The notes under the pieces are model-generated. The model did not search any database. It was given only the letters and a program-made list of their open reading frames with translations, and had not been told where the DNA came from. Position numbers and translations under genes: made by a program. A stretch of 43,397 bases of DNA from Terriglobia bacterium (lineage in GTDB: Bacteria; Acidobacteriota; Terriglobia; UBA7540). Shown here in pieces: positions 16,224-25,684 of the stretch. Positions within the stretch are counted from its first letter, which is position 1. Each line of letters begins with the position of its first letter. Location: assembly GCA_030040995.1 (NCBI GenBank), contig JASHOS010000116.1, forward strand, positions 1-43,397. The letters run 5' to 3'.

Positions 16224-18188
16224 ATGACGCCAAAGAGCGAATCGCGATCATCTGCTGAAACGCTTGCGATCAACCGCTCGGCGGCCTCTGCCGAACACTT
16301 CATCATGGCCACAGCCGGCCATGTCGATCACGGGAAAAGTGCGCTCATAAAGGCGTTGACAGGCACCGATCCTGACCGCTTACCCGAGGAGAAAGTGCGG
16401 GGCATCACGATCGATCTGGGCTTCGCGTGCCTGGAACTGGCTTACCCGTCCCCGCGAGGATCAGGGATACTGCTCGGCATTGTCGATGTGCCCGGCCATG
16501 AAGACTTCGTGGCAAACATGGTGGCAGGTGTCGGATCGGTCGATCTTGCCCTGCTCGTCGTAGCCGCTGACGACGGCTGGATGCCGCAAACCGAAGAACA
16601 TCTTCAAATCCTCACTTACTCGGATATCAGCCGTGCCGTTGTCGCACTGACAAAAATCGATCTTGTCCGAGACGAGCAACACGCTGTATCGCGGGTCCGC
16701 GAAAAGCTGCGGCATACGCCGTTCGAGAAATCACCCATCGTCCTCACTTCCGTGGTCAATGGACGAGGGCTCGCTGATCTGAAGACAGCTTTAGCTGAAG
16801 CTCTGAAGGATGCCCCTCGGCCTCCTGACATTGGTAAGCCGCGTTTGCCTGTCGACCGGGTCTTCCAGTTGCAAGGCGTAGGTACAGTGGTAACCGGCAC
16901 GCTGACGGGCGGAGTCTTCAATCGCGGCCAGTCCGTCGTGGTCCAACCTTCCAGAAAACAAGCGCGCATTCGCACCATTCAAACGCACGGCGTCGACGCG
17001 GATTCGAGCGGCCCAGGCACACGAACAGCGTTGAACCTGCCCGACCTCGAGGCGGCGAGGGATATTAAACGGGGCGATATCGTTACACTCCAAGGATTAG
17101 GCATGCCAGGAACATTCGCCGAAGTTCTTGTGGAGATTTCATCGAGAGCTTTTCGCCCGCTGAAGGACGGCCTTCGGATCAAGGTTCATCACGGTACAGC
17201 CAAGCTGGCTGCCCGAATCACTTTGTATCCGGCTCACGAGCTTCGTGCGGGAGAAAGGCGCCTTGCGCGCTTGCGGCTGGAAGCACCGGCGTTCCTGTTT
17301 GCAGGTGATCACTTTATTCTGCGGGACTGGGCAGAGCAGTTGACTCTCGCGGGCGGAATCGTGCTCGATCCGGATCCTGGCCGGCAACCGCGTTGGAACG
17401 AGCCTCGTCTCAGTTTTCTCGAGGCGCGTGCGCGGCAACCCGGAGATGTTAGCGCGTTCGTCGCCTCCGCCGTGACCCTCCACGGCGCTCTTCGGAGATC
17501 TGAGCTGCTTTTGAATTCCCGGTTTAGCGGAGAACAGATTTCGCAGGCGGCCTCGCAGTTAGCCTCCCAAGGCGCGGTCACTCTGGCAGGGGATTTCGCT
17601 CTCGATCCAGCGAAATGGAAGGTGGTATTGCAACATTCGGCGGATGCCATCGACGCGTACCATCGCGTGCATCCGGAACGCAAGGGTCTGCCGCTTAATG
17701 ATCTTCGAGCCATCGTCAAGGCCCATCCGCCGTTTTCTGAGCTTTTCGATCATCTCGTGGAGAATCTTATCGGAAGCGGATTCAGTACTGGGGCAGGAGC
17801 GATTTACCGAACCACGCACCAGCCCGCATTGCCCGCTTGGCTGGAGGCTGCGGGGGCCAGAATACGTACCTTGCTGGCGGCCAACCCGTTTAATCCGCCT
17901 TCGCGCGCAGAGCTTGCCCCAGACCCTGCCTCGAAGCAAGCGCTTCAATATCTTCTTGACTCGGGCGAACTGGTGGCCGCGGGTTCAGAATTGGTTATTA
18001 CGGCCGAAAATATGAGGCGCGCCATCGAAGTGGTTCGCGGGTCCATTCGCGCACATGGGCCGTCAACTGTTGCCGCATTACGCGAAGCGCTAGGCAGCAC
18101 CCGCCGCGTAGTCGTTCCCTTGCTCGAAAGGCTGGACCGCGAAGGCGTGACACTTCGGCGGGGAGATACGCGTATCCTCCGCGCTTGA
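16224..18188 (+). CDS. selB: Selenocysteine-specific elongation factor
   Basis: SelB is the GTPase that brings Sec-tRNA(Sec) to UGA codons marked by a SECIS hairpin. The GTPase motifs are clear: GHVDHGKS (G1), DVPGHED (G3) and TKID (G4), with GTPDRL-like and EEKVRGITIDLGF between. EF-Tu-like domains 2-3 follow (DRVFQLQGVGTVVTGTLTGG), then a C-terminal series of winged helices that should bind the SECIS. The product is 654 residues, slightly longer than E. coli SelB (about 614). The start is ATG 16224 or the internal ATG 16305 just before the GTPase motif; neither has a strong ribosome site. It closes the sel operon, 31 nt after selA. Confidence 0.95.
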   Translation: MTPKSESRSSAETLAINRSAASAEHFIMATAGHVDHGKSALIKALTGTDPDRLPEEKVRGITIDLGFACLELAYPSPRGSGILLGIVDVPGHEDFVANMVAGVGSVDLALLVVAADDGWMPQTEEHLQILTYSDISRAVVALTKIDLVRDEQHAVSRVREKLRHTPFEKSPIVLTSVVNGRGLADLKTALAEALKDAPRPPDIGKPRLPVDRVFQLQGVGTVVTGTLTGGVFNRGQSVVVQPSRKQARIRTIQTHGVDADSSGPGTRTALNLPDLEAARDIKRGDIVTLQGLGMPGTFAEVLVEISSRAFRPLKDGLRIKVHHGTAKLAARITLYPAHELRAGERRLARLRLEAPAFLFAGDHFILRDWAEQLTLAGGIVLDPDPGRQPRWNEPRLSFLEARARQPGDVSAFVASAVTLHGALRRSELLLNSRFSGEQISQAASQLASQGAVTLAGDFALDPAKWKVVLQHSADAIDAYHRVHPERKGLPLNDLRAIVKAHPPFSELFDHLVENLIGSGFSTGAGAIYRTTHQPALPAWLEAAGARIRTLLAANPFNPPSRAELAPDPASKQALQYLLDSGELVAAGSELVITAENMRRAIEVVRGSIRAHGPSTVAALREALGSTRRVVVPLLERLDREGVTLRRGDTRILRA

Positions 18189-18243
18189 ACCGCCCCTGCT
18201 AACCATGAGGAGCATCTACGAGACGCCTGAGAGTGTTTCCGAC

Positions 18244-18268
18244 CCCGTCCGGCTTGAAGCCGTACGGG
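18244..18268 (+). terminator. Strong hairpin after selB, terminator-like
   Basis: CCCGT pairs with ACGGG and, after one mismatch, CGGCT pairs with AGCCG around a 3-nt loop. It lies 56 nt after the selB stop, between convergent genes, so it could end transcripts from either side. There is no T run, so its action as an intrinsic terminator is uncertain. Confidence 0.4.
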
Positions 18269-18431
18269 CCGGGGTGGCGCTTATAAGCTATGCCTCCGTT
18301 GCGATCGATCACATACAGTCAATCGAGCCAACCCGTGTAGGCTGCTTCCATACTGTCGTGCAGATCATCGCCTGCGTGGTTCTCGCAACCTGGGACTTTA
18401 TCTCGCAAGCACGAGCGGGCGCGCAAAGTCA

Positions 18432-18998
18432 TTAATCTCTTCCCACGCCGAGGGCGTCCGCAACACGGTTGATGTAGTTGAACCAGGAAGCGATGAGCGT
18501 GATTTGCAGGATCGCTTTGTCGTCAAACCCCGCCTTGTGCAGGCCCTCATGATCAGCCCGGCTGACCTTTGTGGCGTCCTTAGTAAGCTTCACCACGTAG
18601 TCCAGCATTACTCGTTCCGCGGCGGTGATTGGCGCGTGCGTGTAATCCGCCTCAAGCGCCCTGACCATCTCTTCATCCAGTGTGACCCGACGCAGAAACT
18701 CTGCGTGCGACTCGATTCAATAGACACACCGGTTGGTCACTGAGACCATCGTCGCGATCATCTCGTGCTGACGCCGGGAAAGCGGAAGGTCGGGCGACAT
18801 CAACGAGCCAAAGGTAGCGAAGGCGTGATAAAGGGCTTGCGGGATCAGGCTATGCGAAGCCACGATCTGAGCGCCGTCTCCGTCGGTTGGATGCACCGGT
18901 GTTGCATACTCCTTCGGATACAGAGATTTCTGGTCGTCCAAGGCCTTCTTTAAGCTCCCATCAGCTTCGGACAGGGGAACCGTTCGAATCCAGGTCAT
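18432..18998 (-). CDS. AhpD-like selenoprotein (CxxU, in-frame TGA)
   Basis: Two open frames (18998-18720 and 18716-18432) are in the same phase and separated by a single TGA at 18719-18717. Read through, they give a 188-residue AhpD/carboxymuconolactone decarboxylase-like protein. The motif is Glu79, Cys91, Sec94 and His98, in VTNRCVY-U-IESH. The spacing (12, 3, 4) matches the Glu-Cys-Cys-His set of AhpD exactly, so the TGA replaces the second Cys of CxxC. The region after it continues the family ([49 protein letters not shown]). The start at 18998 follows GAGGAGGAAG. A SECIS-like hairpin follows the TGA. The gene is convergent with selB. It may act as a peroxidase or thiol relay; the substrate is unknown. 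Confidence 0.88.
18690..18719 (-). promoter_or_regulatory. UGA codon and predicted bacterial SECIS hairpin of the AhpD-like gene
   Basis: After the TGA (18719-18717) and a 10-nt spacer, ACGCAG (18706-18701) pairs perfectly with CTGCGT (18695-18690) around the loop AGTTT. The loop starts 16 nt after the UGA and has G at its second position, as expected of a bacterial SECIS. The fold was found by eye. Confidence 0.72.
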
Positions 18999-19305
18999 TC
19001 TGTTTTCTTCCTCCTCATCGGTTTACTATATTACCGCGCACCTTGAGTGCCATGCACCGGCCGAGGTCGAGCCATCCGTGCTTCGCGCGATTGAGCCGGT
19101 TCTTGTTTTCATCCCAGGTGAAGCGCATTTGCCAACAGTATCAACCGGCCTGAGACGCTACCTGAGCGGATTGTACCATGTTGTGGGTACCACGTCCCTG
19201 GCGCGCGAAATCGTGCTATCGGGGAAAGCAGCCATCGTTTTCCGGGAACAAACTCTCCCAGACCGGTGTCATTTTAAGTGCGCATGATCGCGCCGGAGAG
19301 TGTCC
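18999..19305. other. Divergent intergenic region
   Basis: This lies between the AhpD-like selenoprotein (minus) and the ABC permease (plus). No gene is supported; promoters for both should be here. I could not place boxes with confidence. Confidence 0.35.
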
Positions 19306-21729
19306 ATGAGCACGCTGCTCAATGACGTTCGATTCGGCTTACGGATATTGCGAAGAAATCTTTCCTTTAGCGCCGGGGCGATTTTTATTGTGGCGCTCGG
19401 GATTGCGGCCGCATGTGTGACGATCAGCTTTGCCGACGCTGCCCTTATTCGCGCTCTGCCTTACAAAGATCCTTCGAGCCTCGCCTCTGTCGCGATGACG
19501 GATGCAAGATTCAGCCGCGTTTGGGACGAAGTCGCCGTTCCCGTATTTCTGAACTGGCGCGCGCAGGCGAAGGCAATCGGGACTTTCGTGGCAGGTGAGA
19601 GTTTATCCATGAGCAAGACGCTGGCCGGCGCGGCCGCGCCAACTCAGGTTTTCGATTACGGGGTTTCCCTGCAGGCGTTTCCGCTGCTCGGCGTTCGGCC
19701 GGTGCTGGGCCGCGCCTTTCTACCTTACGATTACCGTTCCGGAAGCTCACCCGTCGTCGTACTGAGCTATGCTCTGTGGCAACAATTGTTTCAGGGCCGC
19801 CGCGACGCCCTGGGCCGGACGGTTACGCTGGATGGTGTTGGCCATACCATCGTGGGTGTAATGCCGTCGCATTTCATGATGCCGGGCGAGTCAACCTGGG
19901 AGCCTGTTTGCTGGACCGCTCTCACCTTCAACGCGCAGCAACAGTCGGATACCAGGAGCCGCCCGCTTTCTGTTCTCGTGCGCCTACGGCACGGCGTCTC
20001 GCCCGCGCGTGCAGAAGCTGTGCTGAGCGTGCTTGCCACGCAGGCAATGCACCAGGCGGGAGGCAAGCCGGGCGCCAAATGGCGCATCATGGTGACGCCG
20101 CTCACCCGAGCAATGGTTGCAAATTGGCGCTCCATCTTGATCGTCCTGTTTGGGGCCGCGGGGTTACTGCTAGCGATCTCCTGCGCTAACGTTGCCAACC
20201 TGCTGCTCGGGCGCGCTTATACCCGGCGAAAGGAAATTGCCGTCCGCACGGCAATCGGCGCCAGACGCGGGCGACTCGTGCGCCAATTGCTGACCGAAAG
20301 CGTGACCCTTGCCGGCGCGGGAGGTGCGCTCGGAATCCTGCTCGCCCACTGGGGTATTGAACTAGAGGGCCACTATTCCCCGCAAGCGCTTCACGCCGCC
20401 AACTTCCAGACCATGGGGATCGATCTGCGAGTGCTCGCGGCGACGCTTATCGTATCCGTCATCGTGGGGATTGTCTTTGGCCTTACGCCGGCAGTCTACG
20501 CTTCGAAGGTTGACTTGGTCGAGTCGCTGAAAGAAGGCGGTTCGAGCGATGCTTCAAGGCGAGGGTGGTTTAGCATTCGCGGCGCGTTGATAGTGGCCGA
20601 GGTGGCCTTATCGCTGATGCTTGTCACCGCAGCAGGACTCATGCTCCGTAGCTTCCTGAACCTCGAAGGCGTGCGGCCCGGCTTCAACTCGCATCAGGTT
20701 CTAACGTTGCGTGTCCTCCTTCCCCGATATCGCTTTGCGAATACCGGAGATCAGCTCGCAGCTTACAAACGTATGCTCGAGAAAATCCAATCTGTGCCCG
20801 GAGTCGAGGCATCCGGGTTCATAAGCCCGTTGCCCTTGGATGGTGTCAACGGCACGTTCAGGGACACGGCAGAGCCAGGCATGGCGAACGTTGAGCAGGG
20901 TAACGTTATCGGCGGCGGCCTTCACGCCGTGAGCCCGGGCTACTTCAAAGCAATGGGTATCCCGATACTCAAAGGGCGCGACTTTACCATGCAGGATACG
21001 GCGCAATCCGAGCGCGTGACGATCGTGAACAAGGCATTCGCAGACCGTTATTGGGACGGGCAGAACCCGGTGGGCAAGGGTTCTAAAAATGAACAGGTCG
21101 TAGGCGAGGTCGGAAGCATCAGAGATTATTCGCTGGCAAAGGACCCGCGGCCGGAGGTTTACGTTCCTTTCACACAGAAGCTTTTTGCGGCGTTCGCCGG
21201 AACGATTGTCGTGAAGACGCGCACTCCCGCGGCCACGGCAGTGGCGATGGAGCGGGCAATCCACTCGCTCGATCCGGAAGCGCCCATTTCGCAGATCGAA
21301 AGCATGCGCCACGTGCTTAATGCGAGCCTGGGCGACAACCGGTTCTACTTGCTGGTGGTGGGCGTATTCGCCCTGCTCGCACTGGCGCTCGCATCGGCGG
21401 GCATCGCAGGCACCGTGGCCTATGCCGCAAGCCAGCGCAAGCATGAGATCGGCGTACGCATGGCGCTTGGAGCGGAACGCGCGGACATTCTCTGGCTGCT
21501 GGTTCGCGAGAATTTGAGACTGTCCCTCCTTGGCATCGCCTGCGGAATCGGGGGCGCTCTGCTGGTGACGCGCTTCGCCTCAAACCAGCTCTATGGCGTG
21601 AGCCCGACGGATCCGGCAACGTTCGTGGTTGTGTCCGTCGCGTTCGTTGGCGTGAGCCTAATCGCGGGCGCCATTCCTGCGCTTCGCGCCTCCACAATTG
21701 ATCCTGTAGAAACACTGCGAACGAACTGA
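19306..21729 (+). CDS. FtsX/MacB-type ABC transporter permease
   Basis: The ATG at 19306 follows CGGAGAG closely; an in-frame GTG at 19300 is less likely. The product of about 807 residues has two MacB-like periplasmic domains and two FtsX permease units. The first transmembrane segment is near residues 20-45. FtsX-type segments lie near 270-300 (ILIVLFGAAGLLLAISCANVANLLLGR) and 420-450, with a further group at the C-terminus. The ARRGRLVRQLLTES and GAERADILWLLVREN segments are coupling regions typical of this group. No ATPase gene is adjacent, so the partner must be elsewhere. Such large stand-alone permeases are abundant in Acidobacteriota, where they may export peptides or lipids; the substrate is unknown. 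Confidence 0.88.
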   Translation: MSTLLNDVRFGLRILRRNLSFSAGAIFIVALGIAAACVTISFADAALIRALPYKDPSSLASVAMTDARFSRVWDEVAVPVFLNWRAQAKAIGTFVAGESLSMSKTLAGAAAPTQVFDYGVSLQAFPLLGVRPVLGRAFLPYDYRSGSSPVVVLSYALWQQLFQGRRDALGRTVTLDGVGHTIVGVMPSHFMMPGESTWEPVCWTALTFNAQQQSDTRSRPLSVLVRLRHGVSPARAEAVLSVLATQAMHQAGGKPGAKWRIMVTPLTRAMVANWRSILIVLFGAAGLLLAISCANVANLLLGRAYTRRKEIAVRTAIGARRGRLVRQLLTESVTLAGAGGALGILLAHWGIELEGHYSPQALHAANFQTMGIDLRVLAATLIVSVIVGIVFGLTPAVYASKVDLVESLKEGGSSDASRRGWFSIRGALIVAEVALSLMLVTAAGLMLRSFLNLEGVRPGFNSHQVLTLRVLLPRYRFANTGDQLAAYKRMLEKIQSVPGVEASGFISPLPLDGVNGTFRDTAEPGMANVEQGNVIGGGLHAVSPGYFKAMGIPILKGRDFTMQDTAQSERVTIVNKAFADRYWDGQNPVGKGSKNEQVVGEVGSIRDYSLAKDPRPEVYVPFTQKLFAAFAGTIVVKTRTPAATAVAMERAIHSLDPEAPISQIESMRHVLNASLGDNRFYLLVVGVFALLALALASAGIAGTVAYAASQRKHEIGVRMALGAERADILWLLVRENLRLSLLGIACGIGGALLVTRFASNQLYGVSPTDPATFVVVSVAFVGVSLIAGAIPALRASTIDPVETLRTN

Positions 21730-21742
21730 GGCGGGCGAATAG

Positions 21743-21757
21743 GGCGCTGTGAGCGCC
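21743..21757 (+). terminator. Short hairpin after the ABC permease
   Basis: GGCGCT-GTG-AGCGCC forms a perfect 6-bp hairpin 13 nt after the permease stop. No T run follows, so it may only stabilise the 3' end. Confidence 0.3.
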
Positions 21758-21943
21758 AGTCTCAGGCACGTAGCTTATGGACTTCAACCTCGGATTCACG
21801 CGGATCAACAGAGACACGCGTCGGCAAAACTTAAAAACCACACAACGATCTAAAGCCACTGAACAAGCAAGCCCCTATCATTACCTCTGCCTCAGTATCG
21901 GAAAAAAGCGGAGGGAGCGGCGCAACGCCTAGGAGATGACTAA

Positions 21944-22915
21944 ATGAGCGAAAACCCCATAGCAGGAATCCATCACGTCACCGCGATCGCTTCGGACCCC
22001 CAGCGCAACGTGGATTTTTATACGGAAATACTGGGTCTCCGGCTTGTCAAGCGAACTGTGAATTTCGACGATCCCGGCGCGTACCACCTCTACTTTGGCG
22101 ACGAGACTGGATCGCCAGGCAGCATTCTCACATTTTTCGCGTGGCCGATGGCCGGACGAGGGCAGGCAGGGGTTGGACAAGTGGAGGTTACTTCATTCAG
22201 TGTTCCCGAAGGTTCTCTCAACTACTGGGAGCAGAGGCTGCTTTCCGCCAGCATCCCCGTAGAGCGTTCCGGCAAGCGCTTCGACGAGGAGATCCTGACA
22301 TTCGCCGATCCGGATGGCCTAAGGCTGGAATTGGTGGCGCATTCTAAGGCTGATACCGCGGCCCGGCCATGGAAGGACGTTTCCGTTCCGGTCGAACAGG
22401 CAATTCGAGGTTTCTATTCTGTGACGCTTTGCGAACAGGGATATGAGGCCACGGCCCGCGTGCTCGAGACGATGGGCTTCAGGAAGACAGGCGAGCGAGG
22501 CAACCGGTTCCGCTTTGATGTGGGCGACGGAGGTGCTGGAGCTCACGTGGATGTACTCTGCGCTTCGGAAGCTGCCTACGGCCGCGCCGCCGTCGGCACG
22601 GTCCATCACGTCGCGTGGCGCGTGGCCGATGACAACTCACAACTTTCCTGGCGGAAAGTGCTCGTTGGCAAGCACCTGAACGTGACACCAGTCATCGACC
22701 GCTGCTATTTCCATTCCATTTACTTTCGCGAGCCCGGAGGCGTTCTGTTTGAGCTGGCGACCGATCCGCCGGGTTTCACCGCCGATGAACCGGTGGACAA
22801 GCTTGGAGAATCTCTGAAACTTCCCCCTTGGCTTGAGTCAAGCAGAAAACGGATCGAGCGGGCTCTTCCTCCGATTCAACTGCACAAAGCCGTAAAGGAA
22901 GCACGAGCCTTATGA
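21944..22915 (+). CDS. VOC-family ring-cleaving dioxygenase, MhqO/MhqA-like
   Basis: The 323-residue product has two glyoxalase/VOC modules. The first begins IAGIHHVTAIASDPQRNVDFYTEILGLRLVKRTVNFDD. The second contains TVHHVAWRVADDNSQ and RCYFHSIYFREPGGVLFELATDPPGF. The His and Glu residues in these segments are the usual iron ligands of the fold. Members of this group open hydroquinone or catechol rings. Its ATG 22912 neighbour is an alpha/beta hydrolase that overlaps its stop by 4 nt. The pair resembles mhqO-mhqD of Bacillus, linked to quinone and thiol stress. The substrate here is inferred only from that pairing. Confidence 0.88.
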   Translation: MSENPIAGIHHVTAIASDPQRNVDFYTEILGLRLVKRTVNFDDPGAYHLYFGDETGSPGSILTFFAWPMAGRGQAGVGQVEVTSFSVPEGSLNYWEQRLLSASIPVERSGKRFDEEILTFADPDGLRLELVAHSKADTAARPWKDVSVPVEQAIRGFYSVTLCEQGYEATARVLETMGFRKTGERGNRFRFDVGDGGAGAHVDVLCASEAAYGRAAVGTVHHVAWRVADDNSQLSWRKVLVGKHLNVTPVIDRCYFHSIYFREPGGVLFELATDPPGFTADEPVDKLGESLKLPPWLESSRKRIERALPPIQLHKAVKEARAL

Positions 22916-23580
22916 GACCCGACCCGAAGGATCCGCATCGCAATCAGCGCATTTACGAACGCGGGCAGGCGCTTGGTTCCGCAAAGGGCGCCGTTATTCT
23001 GGTTCACGGACGGGGGGCCTCAGCGGACGATATTCTTGGCCTGGCGGAGGAGTTTGGAGTTCCCGAGCTCGCGTATCTCGCGCCGGCTGCTGCCGGGCAC
23101 ACCTGGTATCCTTATTCTTTCATGGCGCCCATCGAACAAAACCAACCGTGGCTCGATTCAGCATTGGGCCAGCTTGGAAGGACGATTGAACGCGCCATGT
23201 CCGCCGGCATTGCGAAGACCCGAGTCGTTCTTGTTGGATTCTCTCAAGGCGCGTGCCTGGCAACAGAATTTGTAGCGAGGAATGCAACGCATTACGGCGG
23301 CCTTGTCGCGTTCACCGGCGGCCTGATTGGTCCCGAGGGAACCAGGTTTCAATATTCGGGCAAGCTTTCCGGCACCCCTTGTTTTCTCGGCGCCGGCGAT
23401 CACGATTCGCACGTTCCATGGACAAGGGTCGAGGAGTCTGCCTCGGTGCTATCCGGGTTGGGAGGCGACGTTACCCTGCGGAGTTACCCAGGTCTGCCAC
23501 ACACCATCAATCACGATGAAATCGAGCATGCCAGAAGCATTCTGCAGAGGGTTGTCGTCAACTCCGAAACGTTAAGTTAG
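22912..23580 (+). CDS. Alpha/beta hydrolase, carboxylesterase/MhqD-like
   Basis: The 222-residue product is a small phospholipase/carboxylesterase-type hydrolase. The oxyanion region is VILVHGRGASADD. The nucleophile Ser is in GFSQGACLA. The acid is probably in GAGDHDSHVP, and the His in GLPHTINHDE. The ATG overlaps the stop of the dioxygenase by ATGA, so translation is probably coupled. Together they look like a detoxification pair in which the dioxygenase opens an aromatic ring and the hydrolase cleaves the product. The exact substrate is unknown. Confidence 0.85.
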   Translation: MRPDPKDPHRNQRIYERGQALGSAKGAVILVHGRGASADDILGLAEEFGVPELAYLAPAAAGHTWYPYSFMAPIEQNQPWLDSALGQLGRTIERAMSAGIAKTRVVLVGFSQGACLATEFVARNATHYGGLVAFTGGLIGPEGTRFQYSGKLSGTPCFLGAGDHDSHVPWTRVEESASVLSGLGGDVTLRSYPGLPHTINHDEIEHARSILQRVVVNSETLS

Positions 23581-23647
23581 CTGCTGGTGCGCCACGACGG
23601 CTGATTCTGGCTCTTACATGTCCGAACCCCAATCATGAAATCTCGTC

Positions 23648-23656
23648 TGCTATAAT
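23648..23656 (+). promoter_or_regulatory. Extended -10 promoter of hslVU
   Basis: TGC-TATAAT at 23648-23656 is a perfect -10 box with the TGn extension, which allows transcription without a good -35. No good -35 box is seen at 17-18 bp upstream. The start of RNA should be near 23662, giving a very short leader that includes GGAGG before the TTG start at 23674. Confidence 0.6.
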
Positions 23657-23673
23657 GAGCGATTGGAGGCAGT

Positions 23674-24216
23674 TTGTCCCGAGGGAAAAGCATCCGGTCG
23701 ACCACCATCCTCAGCGTGCGCCGCGATGGGCGGCTGGCCATGGGTGGCGACGGCCAGGTGACGATGGGTGAGAGCATCGTCAAGCAGAACGCCCGGAAGA
23801 TTCGCCGCCTTTATAGCGACAAAGTGATCGCAGGCTTCGCCGGCAGCACGGCCGACGCCCTGTCTCTTTTTGCCCGCTTTGAACAGAAACTCGAGGAATT
23901 TCACGGGAATCTGAGCCGCGCGGTCGTAGAACTCGCCAAAGAGTGGCGGACCGACCGGGCGTTGCGGCATCTCGAGGCGCTGCTTTTGGTGGCGGACGGA
24001 AAAAATACCTATCTGGTCAGCGGAAACGGGGATGTGATCGAGCCGGATGACGGCATTGTCGCGATCGGGTCCGGAGGGCCCTATGCCCTGGCGGCGGCCC
24101 GCGTTCTTGCCAAACATACCTCAATGAAGGCTAAAGAAATCGTGGAAGAAGCAATGCGCGTTGCCGGGCAGATCTGTATCTATACGAATGAAAATTTTGT
24201 GATCGAGGAATTGTAG
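23674..24216 (+). CDS. hslV: ATP-dependent protease subunit HslV
   Basis: HslV is the proteolytic core of the HslUV complex, a double hexamer that degrades unfolded proteins in the cytoplasm. The start is TTG 23674, 4 nt after GGAGG. The catalytic N-terminal Thr is in [22 protein letters not shown], so about nine residues must be removed to expose Thr10. Other motifs are [29 protein letters not shown] and [21 protein letters not shown]-like. The 180-residue length is normal for the family. It is 4 nt upstream of hslU and transcribed with it. Confidence 0.95.
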   Translation: MSRGKSIRSTTILSVRRDGRLAMGGDGQVTMGESIVKQNARKIRRLYSDKVIAGFAGSTADALSLFARFEQKLEEFHGNLSRAVVELAKEWRTDRALRHLEALLLVADGKNTYLVSGNGDVIEPDDGIVAIGSGGPYALAAARVLAKHTSMKAKEIVEEAMRVAGQICIYTNENFVIEEL

Positions 24217-24220
24217 CCGG

Positions 24221-25624
24221 ATGGTGTTTTACTTGCCCGAAAGCATCGAAACCGCAGTTCCACTCGAAGACATGACACCTCGGCAAATTGTCTCCGAGCT
24301 CGACAAGTATGTTGTCGGCCAGGCTGACGCGAAGCGCTCCGTCGCCATTGCGCTACGAAACCGGATGCGCCGGCAGAAGCTCTCCGAGGAGCTTGCAGAC
24401 GAAATCCTGCCCAAGAACATCATCATGATCGGGCCGACCGGCGTCGGTAAGACGGAAATTGCGCGCCGCCTGGCCAGACTCACCAACTCGCCGTTCATCA
24501 AAGTCGAGGCGTCGCGCTTTACCGAGGTAGGATACGTGGGCCGTGACGTGGAATCCATGATCCGCGATCTCGTGGAGATTTCCATCGACATGGTGCGCGA
24601 GGAAAAGGTGAACGAAATCGCGGAAAAGGCCGAGCAGAACGCCGAAGAGCGTTTACTGGACCTGCTGTTGCCCTCGCTCCCACCGCCCCGGCCCGACGCC
24701 GCCGCGCCTCCGGCTGAGAATGGCGAGCGGCAAAGGGAGCAACATCAGCGCACGCGCGAAAAGCTGCGCGCCCAATTTCGCGAAGGAAAGCTTGACGAGC
24801 GCCAAGTGGAGGTGGACGTTCGGGAGAAGAGCTTTCCCGCCTTTGAAATCGTCTCTTCCCAGGGCATCGAGGAGATGGATATCAATATCAAGGACATCCT
24901 ACCCGGCCTTTTCGGACAGCGATCGAAAAAGCGGCGGATGCGCGTTGCGGAAGCCATGGATTACCTGATTCAGGAGGAAGAAGGCAAGCTGGTCGATATG
25001 GACCAGGTGACGCGCATGGCAGTGGAAAGAGCAGAGCAGTCCGGCATTATCTTCATTGATGAAATCGACAAAATTGCCGGCCGCGAACATGGCCACGGGC
25101 CTGAAGTGAGCCGCGAAGGCGTTCAGCGGGACGTGTTGCCGATCGTGGAAGGGACGACAGTCAACACACGGTACGGAATGGTGCGCACGGACCATATCCT
25201 GTTCATTGCAGCGGGAGCTTTTCACGTCAGCAAGCCTTCCGACCTGATCCCGGAGCTCCAGGGACGTTTCCCGATCCGTGTTGAGCTGCATTCCCTGAAC
25301 GTTGAAGACTTCATCCGCATTCTCAAGGAGCCGAAGAGCGCCTTGGTGAAGCAATATACGGCGTTGCTGGAAACCGAGGAAATCAAGCTCAGCTTCACGG
25401 ATGAGGCGCTCGAAGAAGTGGCAAAATACGCGGCTTTGGTCAACGAACAAACCGAAAATATCGGCGCCCGGCGTTTGCACACCATCATGGAAAAGCTTCT
25501 CGATGAAATTTCTTTCGAAGGGCCTGATTTGAAGAAGAAGAACGTGCGCATTGACCTCGCTTACGTTCAAAAGCAACTGGCGGATATCGTTAAGAACCAG
25601 GATCTGAGCCGGTACATTTTGTAG
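24221..25624 (+). CDS. hslU: ATP-dependent protease ATPase subunit HslU
   Basis: HslU is the AAA+ unfoldase that feeds HslV. The 467-residue product starts at ATG 24221, 4 nt after hslV. It shows the N-terminal [31 protein letters not shown], the Walker A motif [15 protein letters not shown] and the family segment [22 protein letters not shown]. The charged I-domain runs over about 150-235, followed by Walker [12 protein letters not shown] and sensor 2 [15 protein letters not shown]. The C-terminal LSRYIL is the tail that docks into HslV. The gene is intact. Confidence 0.96.
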   Translation: MVFYLPESIETAVPLEDMTPRQIVSELDKYVVGQADAKRSVAIALRNRMRRQKLSEELADEILPKNIIMIGPTGVGKTEIARRLARLTNSPFIKVEASRFTEVGYVGRDVESMIRDLVEISIDMVREEKVNEIAEKAEQNAEERLLDLLLPSLPPPRPDAAAPPAENGERQREQHQRTREKLRAQFREGKLDERQVEVDVREKSFPAFEIVSSQGIEEMDINIKDILPGLFGQRSKKRRMRVAEAMDYLIQEEEGKLVDMDQVTRMAVERAEQSGIIFIDEIDKIAGREHGHGPEVSREGVQRDVLPIVEGTTVNTRYGMVRTDHILFIAAGAFHVSKPSDLIPELQGRFPIRVELHSLNVEDFIRILKEPKSALVKQYTALLETEEIKLSFTDEALEEVAKYAALVNEQTENIGARRLHTIMEKLLDEISFEGPDLKKKNVRIDLAYVQKQLADIVKNQDLSRYIL

Positions 25625-25684
25625 TTAGGATGGCAGGCGCCCACCATTCTCTCACTGTATTCCACTCGTCACTCGTCACCGGTC

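Noticed and set aside
18205-18435. Plus-strand 76-aa frame after selB
   Set aside because: It overlaps the end of the convergent selenoprotein gene and contains the strong hairpin at 18244-18268. It lacks a clear ribosome site and family match.
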